From DASRBN01 sp035294305 (GTDB taxonomy: Bacteria; Chloroflexota; Ktedonobacteria; Ktedonobacterales; Ktedonobacteraceae): 64,000 nucleotides of DNA. How positions within the stretch are numbered: position 1 is the stretch's first letter; every line of letters begins with the position of its first letter. Made by a program: the position numbers and the translations under genes. The notes beneath the pieces are model-generated. The model was not told the origin of the DNA. It saw only the letters and a program-made list of their open reading frames with translations, and made no database searches. Below are positions 42,701-50,264 of this stretch, in pieces. The DNA lies in contig DATGLD010000038.1 in the NCBI GenBank assembly GCA_035294305.1, positions 18,885 through 82,884 on the forward strand. The letters are read 5' to 3'.

Positions 42701-44056
42701 CTGGCTGTCCACTTTGGTAGCCGCGTCATTGAGGGCTGACTGCGCATCCTGCTTGCCAAGCAGTACAGCATCTATGGCGTTACTGACGTCCGTGTGGATG
42801 GTGGCATCCTGCGGGCCATAGTAGTCGGCGTAACTGTATGGCGCGGCGTCGAAGAGAACCTTAAAGCCCGGGTTGGACGAGAAGTAGGGCGCGTTGGCCA
42901 GGCTCTTAAGGGTGGGCAAGGCAAAACCGGCGTTCAACTGGCTCTCCTGCACGGTTGTGCCGGTCATGTACTTAATCAATTCCCAGGCGGCCTCCGGGTG
43001 CTGCGTGCCAGAGTAGGCGGCCCAGGCATTAGTGAAGGTCAAATCGGCGCGCTTGCCGGTGGAGGCCACTGGCAAGGGAGCGATGCCGTACTGGACGTTT
43101 GGGTAGGTTGAGGACAGGAAGGGAAGCATCCAACCGCCCTCGATGACCATGGCGGCGCGCTCCTTGCCGAAGGCTTCACCGTTCCATCCCGCGCCTACTG
43201 TTGTAGGCAACGCACCGGTATTGTTCTTGAAGAAGCTGTCGTAGTAATTCAGCGCATCGACACCTTGCTGGTTGTTGAAGGTGGCCTGCGTGCCGTCTTT
43301 GTTAAGGACAGAGCCACCATCTGCGAACAGGAAGGCGCCCCAGCGAGACAGGTCGGCGGAAAGGACAATACCGTAGACCGAGTTGGGGGAGCCAGGATTT
43401 TTGGTCAGCTTCTGGGCGTCATTCTGCAAATCGCTCCACGTCCAGTTGGCAGTGGGGAAAGGCACGCCTGCTGCCTGGAACATCTGCTTGTTGTAGAAGA
43501 CACCCAGGCTGTTCCAGTCCTTTGGCAAGCCGTACACTTGCCCACCGGTGCAAACAAACGGGTTGATCAACGCCGAGTAATAGTCGCTGGCCTTCACGCC
43601 GTCTCGCGCCATGTAGGGCGACAGATTGAGCAGTTTGCCACCGCTGATGTACTCGCTGGACATGGCTGGCTGCAAGTAGAAGACGTCGGGAACAGTGTTG
43701 CTAGCGATATTGGCGCGCATCTTGGTGGGATAATCACCTGTGATAGGTGCCCAGGTGATGTGAATATTGGGGTGCAGCTTTTCGAAGTTGTTCAGGTTTT
43801 GCTGCACCAGCGCGTCTTCGGCAGGGGTCGAGGTCCAGCCGGAAACGGTCAGCGAGATATTGCCGCTTTCAGGTGCTGCGGCAGTCGTATTGGTACTGCT
43901 AGGACAGGCATTGTAGGGGTTACCCCCCGCAAGCCCTTGCTGGCTCACTCCGTTATTACTGCTTCCACCGCTACTACTGTTGTTGTTACCGCAGGCAGCC
44001 AGAATCAAGGTAAAGATAACAAAGATGGGTACGAGCGTTGTAATGAGTCGTTTCAT
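42686..44056 (-). CDS. Sugar-binding lipoprotein of an ABC transporter (family 1)
   Basis: A ~456-residue CUT1 solute-binding protein. The N-terminus MKRLITTLVPIFVIFTLILA ends in a lipobox (LAAC), so the mature Cys is lipidated, followed by a Ser/Asn/Gly linker. Domain marks include WTSTPAEDALVQQNLNNFEK, KDWNSLGVFYNKQMFQAAGV and the AAWELIKYMTG segment near the end. It captures an oligosaccharide outside the membrane and delivers it to the permeases encoded downstream. The start at 44056 has AGGAGG 6 nt upstream. Confidence 0.92.
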   Translation of the reverse strand: MKRLITTLVPIFVIFTLILAACGNNNSSSGGSSNNGVSQQGLAGGNPYNACPSSTNTTAAAPESGNISLTVSGWTSTPAEDALVQQNLNNFEKLHPNIHITWAPITGDYPTKMRANIASNTVPDVFYLQPAMSSEYISGGKLLNLSPYMARDGVKASDYYSALINPFVCTGGQVYGLPKDWNSLGVFYNKQMFQAAGVPFPTANWTWSDLQNDAQKLTKNPGSPNSVYGIVLSADLSRWGAFLFADGGSVLNKDGTQATFNNQQGVDALNYYDSFFKNNTGALPTTVGAGWNGEAFGKERAAMVIEGGWMLPFLSSTYPNVQYGIAPLPVASTGKRADLTFTNAWAAYSGTQHPEAAWELIKYMTGTTVQESQLNAGFALPTLKSLANAPYFSSNPGFKVLFDAAPYSYADYYGPQDATIHTDVSNAIDAVLLGKQDAQSALNDAATKVDSQLQAP

Positions 44057-44155
44057 AACAAGCCTCCTGAAGGTGGCTTTGTGATAAGCCACGCTTTGTG
44101 TTGCCCGGTAGGCAAGCGACAGCACCCAAGAAGGAGAGTGAAGCGACTCACAGCG

Positions 44156-46621
44156 CTACCAGGCTACAAGGAATTCATAACGGTGGTATCCTCTCATAGG
44201 AGGCGCTTCTACCACCTGCCATACCGGTTGACCGTTCACTCTTGTACGATCATCTACTGTAGGGACAGTGCCTGGTGCGTGTCCAATCGCGCCTGGTGCC
44301 TGTCCTCTATACTCAACAACATCCCCGTTCAAGGTGACACAACGAGGCTCCCTTGAATGTAGACACGTAACACCGAGTGTTACCTGATACACCGGGTCCC
44401 CAGTTTCCAGAATGATGCGCGTTTCCGTCCCGGTTTCCTCCACCTGTAGATGCATGCTGGTTGATCCAACACGCACATTGCTCAGGCGCACATGCTTCCA
44501 ACTGGCGGGAAGATGCGGAACGAAGCGCACACTGCGCGAAGCGGCATCAGGCCGGAATCCAAGAAAGTAATGAACCACCGGCCAGATAATGCCTACACTT
44601 GACCAGGCCTGGATAAAACACCCGCCATCTGGCGAAACCTCGCTCATCGCGCCCGGCATAGCATAAGGCAAGGTGGCCGCTATTTTCCGGCAGAGCGTCA
44701 GCGCCTGCTCAATACGTCCATAGCGGGCCTCGGCTGCTACCATCAGGCTACTAGGCAGGGTCATGGTGGCGCGGTGTCGCTCCGGATTGAGGTAGATGCC
44801 CCAGGGTCCCATGAACTCGTCCGATTCCAGGCGCGCAAAAGCGCGTTCCGCGTGTTCATACGTTGCCAGCCCGGTCTCCATTGGAGTCAGAGCGATCATG
44901 TGCTTCAGCAGCCAGGGGCGTTCTTGCTCCAGCGCTTTCTCGTCGAGCGGATGCTCCTGGGCAAAGCGTTCGAGCATGATATCGCTGTGCTCCAATTCAA
45001 TCAAGTCTCCCGGCCACAAGGGCTTTTCCGCTCGCAATAGCTTGTGCGAGGTAGCAAGCGCCTGCGCAGAGGTGAAGATATCACCGTACAGGCCCTCGTC
45101 GGGCATCCACCACACAGTATTGACATGCGTGCGTAGTTGCTGCGCCTTTTGTCGCAGTTCGGGAACGAGAGCTTCATCGCCAACGGCCTGGGCGAGTTCC
45201 GCCAGGCAGAGCAGCGCCTCATATGTGTAGGCGGCGATGTCCAGCGTTTTGAACCCCTCGCCGTATTGCAACTCGCGTGTTTCAACCAGGCCCTTGCCGG
45301 TCGCGCAGAGATTGCCATCTAGATCGTGTCTTCCCAGCACGAGGTCTAGCAGGCCGCGCTTGCAGAAGGCATAGTGTTCTTGCAAGAACTCCCGATCTCC
45401 CGTCCACATGAAGGCGTGGTAGCAGGCGCGCACGAACAGCAGCACCTCAACCAGGTGTCCGCTATCGTGCACGTGTCCCTGCGTCAGGATTTCGTGAACG
45501 ATTCCCCCATCCTTGTTAATGGCCTGGCTGTAACGAGCGAGATTGCGCAGCGAGGTCAGCGCCAGCTCGAACTGGCCGCTTGCGACAAGCGGGAGAGTCG
45601 TATAGGTCGTATCCTTGCCGAACCACCACGGGAAATCTGGCAACCCGGCTGCCATTCCCTGCCCGATACCCGGGACCTTGCGTTCCAGCATCTGCAACGT
45701 GACTTTGGCCCAACCAAAGGCGGTATCGATCAGCTCATCGTCACTCGCCAGCGCGCAGCGTTCAATGATCTTTTGGTAGACTTGCCTCTGCCGTTCGATC
45801 AGTTCGCGAGGAGCAGCGCAGAGACGCTGGTACGTCGCGAGCGCCGCTGATGCGGAGCGCGTTGAGCCTGCTATGGCACACATCACCTCCTTTGTCGCTT
45901 CGGCCGGCAGTTCCACCTGGTAGCGCAAGTACCCGGAGACGCCTTGCCCGCCGGTCTGTTTGGTCGCCCACAGGTCGTTTCCGATGGTGACGGCGAACGG
46001 CCGCCGCGGCGATCCAAAGAGCACGAAAGCCGGATTAACCGTATTGTAAGCCGCAATACATGCCTGTTTATCAAGGTAGACTGCCTCATCGCGCCCATCT
46101 CGCCATGGCAGGCGATTCTCACCCAACCAGGCTGCCCGCAGGTCGGTGCGGGCCAGAAAATGCAGCATGAGAGTCAGCCTTTTCCGGTGCTGATTCCGCA
46201 GCAACAGCTGGATCAGCATACCCTCTTCATCATCCACGCCGTATTCACGGCGTACCACTTCGAGCTTGGGCAACTGGTAGGTGATTGCTACCTCGCCGGG
46301 TGTCATGTTCCAGCTGCTCGCCTGGGTCAACCAGTGAACCTTCTCACCAGCCCCTGCCAGCTTGCCGGCGCCAAAGGAAATGCCGAACCAGAATCCATCC
46401 AGCAGTTTGATGGGATGATCCCAGACGCCGGACATCTCGCCGGGTTGTCTCCAGCCGATATCAGGAAACTCGCCATTCTGGGTGGCGATGCTATAGACAC
46501 GGTTGCCTGCTGTAACAAAAGGCTGGTCGAGGTTGCCAGTATGTTCAAGTAACCAGGGCCAGCGTTGAACTCGCACGTTTTCTAGCGTCGAGCGTTGTTG
46601 TTCGATTGGGGGAACCACCAT
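44156..46621 (-). CDS. Large six-hairpin glycosidase (debranching / phosphorylase-like superfamily)
   Basis: An 821-residue protein with an N-terminal beta-sandwich (about 1-260) and a C-terminal alpha/alpha toroid, the layout of glycogen-debranching, GH63/GH94-like and related enzymes. FPWWFGKDTTYTTLPLVASG, INKDGGIVHEILTQG and DEFMGPWGIYLNPERH hold candidate catalytic acids. No signal peptide, so it is cytoplasmic. It is first in the operon with the ABC transporter and probably degrades the imported oligosaccharide. The start at 46621 has GGAGG 5 nt upstream; the longer frame would begin with TTG and lacks a site. The precise GH family is uncertain. Confidence 0.7.
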   Translation of the reverse strand: MVVPPIEQQRSTLENVRVQRWPWLLEHTGNLDQPFVTAGNRVYSIATQNGEFPDIGWRQPGEMSGVWDHPIKLLDGFWFGISFGAGKLAGAGEKVHWLTQASSWNMTPGEVAITYQLPKLEVVRREYGVDDEEGMLIQLLLRNQHRKRLTLMLHFLARTDLRAAWLGENRLPWRDGRDEAVYLDKQACIAAYNTVNPAFVLFGSPRRPFAVTIGNDLWATKQTGGQGVSGYLRYQVELPAEATKEVMCAIAGSTRSASAALATYQRLCAAPRELIERQRQVYQKIIERCALASDDELIDTAFGWAKVTLQMLERKVPGIGQGMAAGLPDFPWWFGKDTTYTTLPLVASGQFELALTSLRNLARYSQAINKDGGIVHEILTQGHVHDSGHLVEVLLFVRACYHAFMWTGDREFLQEHYAFCKRGLLDLVLGRHDLDGNLCATGKGLVETRELQYGEGFKTLDIAAYTYEALLCLAELAQAVGDEALVPELRQKAQQLRTHVNTVWWMPDEGLYGDIFTSAQALATSHKLLRAEKPLWPGDLIELEHSDIMLERFAQEHPLDEKALEQERPWLLKHMIALTPMETGLATYEHAERAFARLESDEFMGPWGIYLNPERHRATMTLPSSLMVAAEARYGRIEQALTLCRKIAATLPYAMPGAMSEVSPDGGCFIQAWSSVGIIWPVVHYFLGFRPDAASRSVRFVPHLPASWKHVRLSNVRVGSTSMHLQVEETGTETRIILETGDPVYQVTLGVTCLHSREPRCVTLNGDVVEYRGQAPGAIGHAPGTVPTVDDRTRVNGQPVWQVVEAPPMRGYHRYEFLVAW

Positions 46622-46940
46622 GAAGCCCTCCATAACAGAAGTGAAATGCGCTCGCTGGTGTACTCCTCCGGAAATCTGAGTGAATTTTTCCAATCAGATG
46701 CGGCGTTCCTACAGGAACTTCCTTGTAAGGAGTGTAGCTGGCAAGCGTCACAGTAACGTTACAGATAGGTTACACCGTGGTTGCAAAAAAGGAAAGCTAT
46801 GTCAATTTCAGGTTTGCATGCTGGACGGCAAGGTAGGGCTACATACTAGCTTGCCTCCCAGGTGACGGCGAAGACGCAGCCGCGAGCAGACGGCGTTTCA
46901 GGTCAGAAGAAGATGCTTCATCGCGTCCCGCGGCGGGGAG
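46622..46940. other. 319-bp region upstream of the carbohydrate operon
   Basis: It separates the end of the SARP-like gene from the glycosidase gene, both on the minus strand. Besides the palindrome at 46753-46762 I see no strong promoter. A decayed 32-codon in-frame extension of the SARP gene can be read past its stop (46941 down to about 46842). Confidence 0.4.
46753..46762. promoter_or_regulatory. LacI-type operator-like palindrome
   Basis: GTAACGTTAC is a perfect 10-bp palindrome with the central AACGTT typical of LacI/GalR-family operators. It lies about 130 bp upstream of the first gene of the carbohydrate operon. No lacI-type gene is in the window. Confidence 0.4.
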
Positions 46941-48416
46941 CTATTGGACGGCTGGAAGGAGGGTGAGTTCAGCGAGTGCGTTCTGGCGAAGCGCGCTCTG
47001 GCGTAAAGGGGTCAGACGTTTCTCTGCGCGCCCGGTGCGGGCCGTTCCCACGATGTAGACGCTGCCGCGCCTGCTGTGGCGTACGAGGTGGCCGATCAGC
47101 GCCAGGGTAGCTTTGTCTGCCCACTGGAGATCATCGAGTTGCAGCAGCACAGGACGCCGCGGTTGAGCGAGTTGCTCGAAGAGTGCGACAAGTGCGTCAG
47201 CAAAGATGAGCGGCTCCATGGGACCTCGCTCCTGCCATGTCACTTCGCATGGAAAGAGATCGGGGAGAAAGCGAGCGAGCGCGGCGAACCAGATTCCAGG
47301 CAGATTCACCCGACAAATATCGTACTCTTTCAAGCCCTTCCGTAGCGCCTCAATGACGGCATGATAGGGAAGTTTGCGCTCGACCTGCTGGCAGGCCCCC
47401 CATAATACGAGCCAGTCGGAAGGCAAACGCTTGCGTAGTTCGCCCAAAAGGGTCGTCTTCCCGCTGCCTGCTTCACCGAAAAGCAGTAATAAAGGCACGT
47501 CTACCGTGGAACCGGTCAGCCGTTCCTGGAGCCAGGCCAGTTCGTGCATACGTCCAACGGCAAGCGGTAATGCGGCCTCCATTGGTACCGGTGCCGGTCG
47601 AATGGGAAGAATAGCTGGGGAACCTTGTGCCGGTGGAGACGAGGAAGATGAGGCTCGCGAGGATGATGTAGTAGTAGGCCACTTATTGCTATGCACGATC
47701 TGTTCGTAGAGCGCCCGCGTGGTAGCAGAGGGCTTTACCGACAGTTCCTGCGCCAGCAGCGCGCGGAGGCGCTCGTATTGCCGCAGGGCCTCGGTTCTAT
47801 CGCCCATCGTCCAGTAAAGGCGCATCAGGCAGGCATGGGCTTCTTCTGCCAGCGGGTCGGCATCCAGCAGCAGGTGAAGACAGGTGATGGCCTGTTCGTA
47901 CTGCTGATCTGCCTCGTTCAGCTCCGCCAGCTGGCGCAGCGCTGACAGGTAGCGATGGCGAAAGTGGTCGCGAGTGCTGCGTACCCAGGCGTCGAAGCTG
48001 GTGGAGTCTTTCAGGAAGAATCCGTCGAGAAAATCGCTGCGATAAAGCTGTATCGCCTGGTTCAGGTTGCGCGACGTCGCCGCTGTATCTTTTTCGAAAA
48101 TTTCGGTATCGAGCCAGATGGGAGCGAGAGGATTGAAAGTCAGCAGGTCTCCATCTCCGGTAATCCATTCGATAGTAGTGTCCAGGCTGCGCAGTTGAGC
48201 GCGCACCTCCGCCAACGCTGTCTTGAAAGCATGGCGGGCGCTTTCATCATCCATCTCGCCGCAGAGCAGCGCCAGCAGGCGTTCGCGCGGCTGCGGCGTA
48301 TGTGTTGAGACCATGTAGTAGAGCAAGGCACGCGAACGCCTGCGCGGGATGCGGATCAGTCGTTCATTGTAGGATATCTCTGGTGGTCCCAGGAGCCGGA
48401 AAATAAGCTGTTGCAT
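46941..48416 (-). CDS. SARP/BTAD transcription activator with AAA domain, shortened
   Basis: The N-terminus (about 1-95) is an OmpR-like DNA-binding domain (FRLLGPPEISYNERLIRIPR; TPQPRERLLALLCGEMDDES), followed by a BTAD helical domain to about residue 245 (YEQAITCLHLLLDADPLAEE, AHACLMRLYWTMGDRTEALR). A Ser/Pro linker leads to an AAA_16-type ATPase with Walker A (LFGEAGSGKTTLL) and Walker B (VLLQLDDLQWADKATL). The protein stops soon after Walker B, whereas relatives continue with the rest of the ATPase and often TPR repeats. So it is probably a truncated regulator. The start at 48416 has GGGGAG 7 nt upstream. Confidence 0.75.
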   Translation of the reverse strand: MQQLIFRLLGPPEISYNERLIRIPRRRSRALLYYMVSTHTPQPRERLLALLCGEMDDESARHAFKTALAEVRAQLRSLDTTIEWITGDGDLLTFNPLAPIWLDTEIFEKDTAATSRNLNQAIQLYRSDFLDGFFLKDSTSFDAWVRSTRDHFRHRYLSALRQLAELNEADQQYEQAITCLHLLLDADPLAEEAHACLMRLYWTMGDRTEALRQYERLRALLAQELSVKPSATTRALYEQIVHSNKWPTTTSSSRASSSSSPPAQGSPAILPIRPAPVPMEAALPLAVGRMHELAWLQERLTGSTVDVPLLLLFGEAGSGKTTLLGELRKRLPSDWLVLWGACQQVERKLPYHAVIEALRKGLKEYDICRVNLPGIWFAALARFLPDLFPCEVTWQERGPMEPLIFADALVALFEQLAQPRRPVLLQLDDLQWADKATLALIGHLVRHSRRGSVYIVGTARTGRAEKRLTPLRQSALRQNALAELTLLPAVQ

Positions 48417-48701
48417 GCCTGCTCTCCCCAGCCAACTGTGTAGGGATAGGGTCTGTTGCCCGTCCTGCTCTACACCCAAGTATATATCAGGCCCCTTGAA
48501 TCTTCCAAGCTCAACAAACAGGCGCCATAAGAATATTGGTAGATCGGGCATCCAATTTTTCTGCTATGCTATCGGAATAAAAGTTACTTACTTTCTTGTT
48601 CCACCGGTTAAAAAGAGAGTTTCTGCAAGGTGTGTGACGCCCGGAAAAGAAAAGGGAAAGTCACACGAAGCCTACATCCAATACTTTTCAGGAAAGGGAT
48701 C

Positions 48702-49271
48702 ATGTGTATGGGTATCTCGCTTTCTCTCGGTCTCCTTCTTCTCCGGCTGGTTGCCGGACTGACGATTGCCGCGCATGGGGCGCAAAAACTTTTTGGCTGG
48801 TTCGGAGGCCCAGGTTTCGCCGGAACCATGAAAATGCAAGAAAGAATGGGCTTTAAGCCGCATGCGCTGTGGGCCAGTTTCGTTATCCTCGGTGAATTTG
48901 GCGGCGGCCTCTCCTTAGCGCTCGGCTTTCTGACGCCTCTGGGGGCAGCGGGTATCTTCGGCGCGATGTTCATGGCGATTGCCAAAAGCCACTGGAAGAA
49001 CGGCTTCTGGAATAGCAAGCGAGGCTTTGAGTTCCCCCTACAGTTGCTTGGGGCGGCAGTAGCCATTGGCTTGGCCGGCCCGGGCAGCTATTCTCTCGAT
49101 GCCCTCTTCGGCATTGCTCTCCCGGCGCCATTGCTCTTCCTCATCCTGGCCCTGGTGGCGCTCCTTGTGGACTTTGTTGGCCTCGCCATGGGCCGCGCGG
49201 CTACTCCTGCTGCCGCTCCTGCCTCGCCGCCCACGACCACACCGGGTGAACCTCGCCCCAGCGCATCATAA
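48702..49271 (+). CDS. DoxX family membrane protein
   Basis: A ~190-residue protein with four membrane helices in DoxX order: LLLLRLVAGLTIAAHGAQKL followed by FGWFGGPGFAGTMKMQERMG, and FVILGEFGGGLSLALGFLTP. DoxX-like proteins are linked to oxidative stress defence and thiosulfate or quinone chemistry, but the role is rarely known. The C-terminus is a Pro/Ala/Thr tail. ATGs at 48702 and 48708 are both possible; AGGA and AAGGG respectively are suitably placed. It is divergent from the SARP-like gene and followed by a clear hairpin. Confidence 0.85.
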   Translation: MCMGISLSLGLLLLRLVAGLTIAAHGAQKLFGWFGGPGFAGTMKMQERMGFKPHALWASFVILGEFGGGLSLALGFLTPLGAAGIFGAMFMAIAKSHWKNGFWNSKRGFEFPLQLLGAAVAIGLAGPGSYSLDALFGIALPAPLLFLILALVALLVDFVGLAMGRAATPAAAPASPPTTTPGEPRPSAS

Positions 49272-49279
49272 GCGGCTCT

Positions 49280-49319
49280 GTAGGTGCTCATCACCTGGCA
49301 CTACGTGATGAGCACCTAC
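49280..49319 (+). terminator. Terminator hairpin after the DoxX gene
   Basis: GTAGGTGCTCATCAC and GTGATGAGCACCTAC form a perfect 15-bp stem with a 10-nt loop, 8 bp after the stop. Confidence 0.65.
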
Positions 49320-49361
49320 CAGCAGGAGAAAAAGCGCCAGCATATCACTAGCTGATTCCTC

Positions 49362-49390
49362 TTGCACGCGCTCAACCATGGCCTTATACT
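49362..49390 (+). promoter_or_regulatory. Promoter of the TlpA-like gene
   Basis: TTGCAC, 17-nt spacer, TATACT, about 27 nt before the ATG. Confidence 0.6.
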
Positions 49391-49417
49391 ATATATGGTC
49401 TGGAAGGAGTTTTTTGC

Positions 49418-50089
49418 ATGTCCCGGCAGTTATCAAAAACAAAAGAGCAGGCAAAACAGGAGCAGCAACTGGCGCGTACCCAGCGGCAAGAATTGAAAGC
49501 CGAACTGGCGCAATACTACGCAGAGCGCCCACGCGGCCCTCGAAACCGGCGCAGGACTATCACATTTGTCGTCTTCGGCGTCATCGCAGTCCTGGCTGGC
49601 ATCTTTGCTTTTCTCGTCTTGTTGCCATCGCCAACACAACAGCCAACGGGCGGCGTGCCCGTGGGTGCTGCTGCGCCCGGGTTTGTCTTGCCAATTTATG
49701 GTGGTTCGGGCAGCGGTTCTATAGACTTGCGTGCCCTGCGCGGTCACCCCGTCGTCATCAACTTCTGGTCGGAATCCTGCACACCCTGTCGCAGCGAAAT
49801 GCCGTTTCTCGAACACACCTACACACAGATGCACGGGGCCTTCGTCTTGCTCGGCGTCGATCAGGCCGATCCAAAAGATGACATCGCCTCTTTTGGCAAG
49901 ACGTTTCAGATCACCTATCCACTCCTGTTCGATCCAGCAGATAAAACCAATATTGCTTACGGCGTCACTGCCATTCCCACAACCTATTTCATTGACAGCA
50001 ATGGCATTGTGCGCTCCGTCTTCGTAGAACAGCTCACAACAAAAACCTTACAGCAGGGCCTGGCCTCGATAGGCGTACATCTTGCGTAG
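49418..50089 (+). CDS. Membrane-anchored TlpA/ResA-like thioredoxin
   Basis: A 223-residue protein: a charged coiled N-terminus (KTKEQAKQEQQLARTQRQEL), a membrane helix at about 48-69, and an outside thioredoxin domain with NFWSESCTPCRSEMPF as the active site (CTPC). FDPADKTNIAYGVTAIPTTY contains the cis-Pro region. It probably reduces disulfides of exported proteins or cytochrome c (ResA-type role, inference). AAGGAG is 8 nt before the ATG. Its stop codon lies at the edge of a multi-hairpin element. Confidence 0.85.
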   Translation: MSRQLSKTKEQAKQEQQLARTQRQELKAELAQYYAERPRGPRNRRRTITFVVFGVIAVLAGIFAFLVLLPSPTQQPTGGVPVGAAAPGFVLPIYGGSGSGSIDLRALRGHPVVINFWSESCTPCRSEMPFLEHTYTQMHGAFVLLGVDQADPKDDIASFGKTFQITYPLLFDPADKTNIAYGVTAIPTTYFIDSNGIVRSVFVEQLTTKTLQQGLASIGVHLA

Positions 50090-50156
50090 GGGCCGATTTA
50101 TCGGCCCCACGAGATTGCTGAACTCTTTTGTTCAACAACATCATCTGGCCCCTACG
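50085..50156. repeat. Cloverleaf-like hairpin element after the TlpA-like gene
   Basis: The outer pair is CGTAGGGGCC (50085-50094) / GGCCCCTACG (50147-50156). An alternative inner hairpin, GGGGCCGAT (50089-50097) / ATCGGCCCC (50100-50108), competes with it, and GAAC/GTTC forms a small third loop. The GGCCGAT-nn-ATCGGCC core matches the elements at 8381-8422 and at the left edge. Confidence 0.6.
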
Positions 50157-50264
50157 TCCGATTCGCAATGCAAGGCAGACTGCTAGAAACGTCATGCGTG
50201 TCAAGCGCGTATTATTCACGGTACTATCTGTACTCAAACATCATGGCTCGCAAAGGAGAAGTAC

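Noticed and set aside
43265..44356. 363-codon plus-strand ORF
   Set aside because: Antisense across the binding-protein gene and the end of the large glycosidase gene; no domain or start signal.
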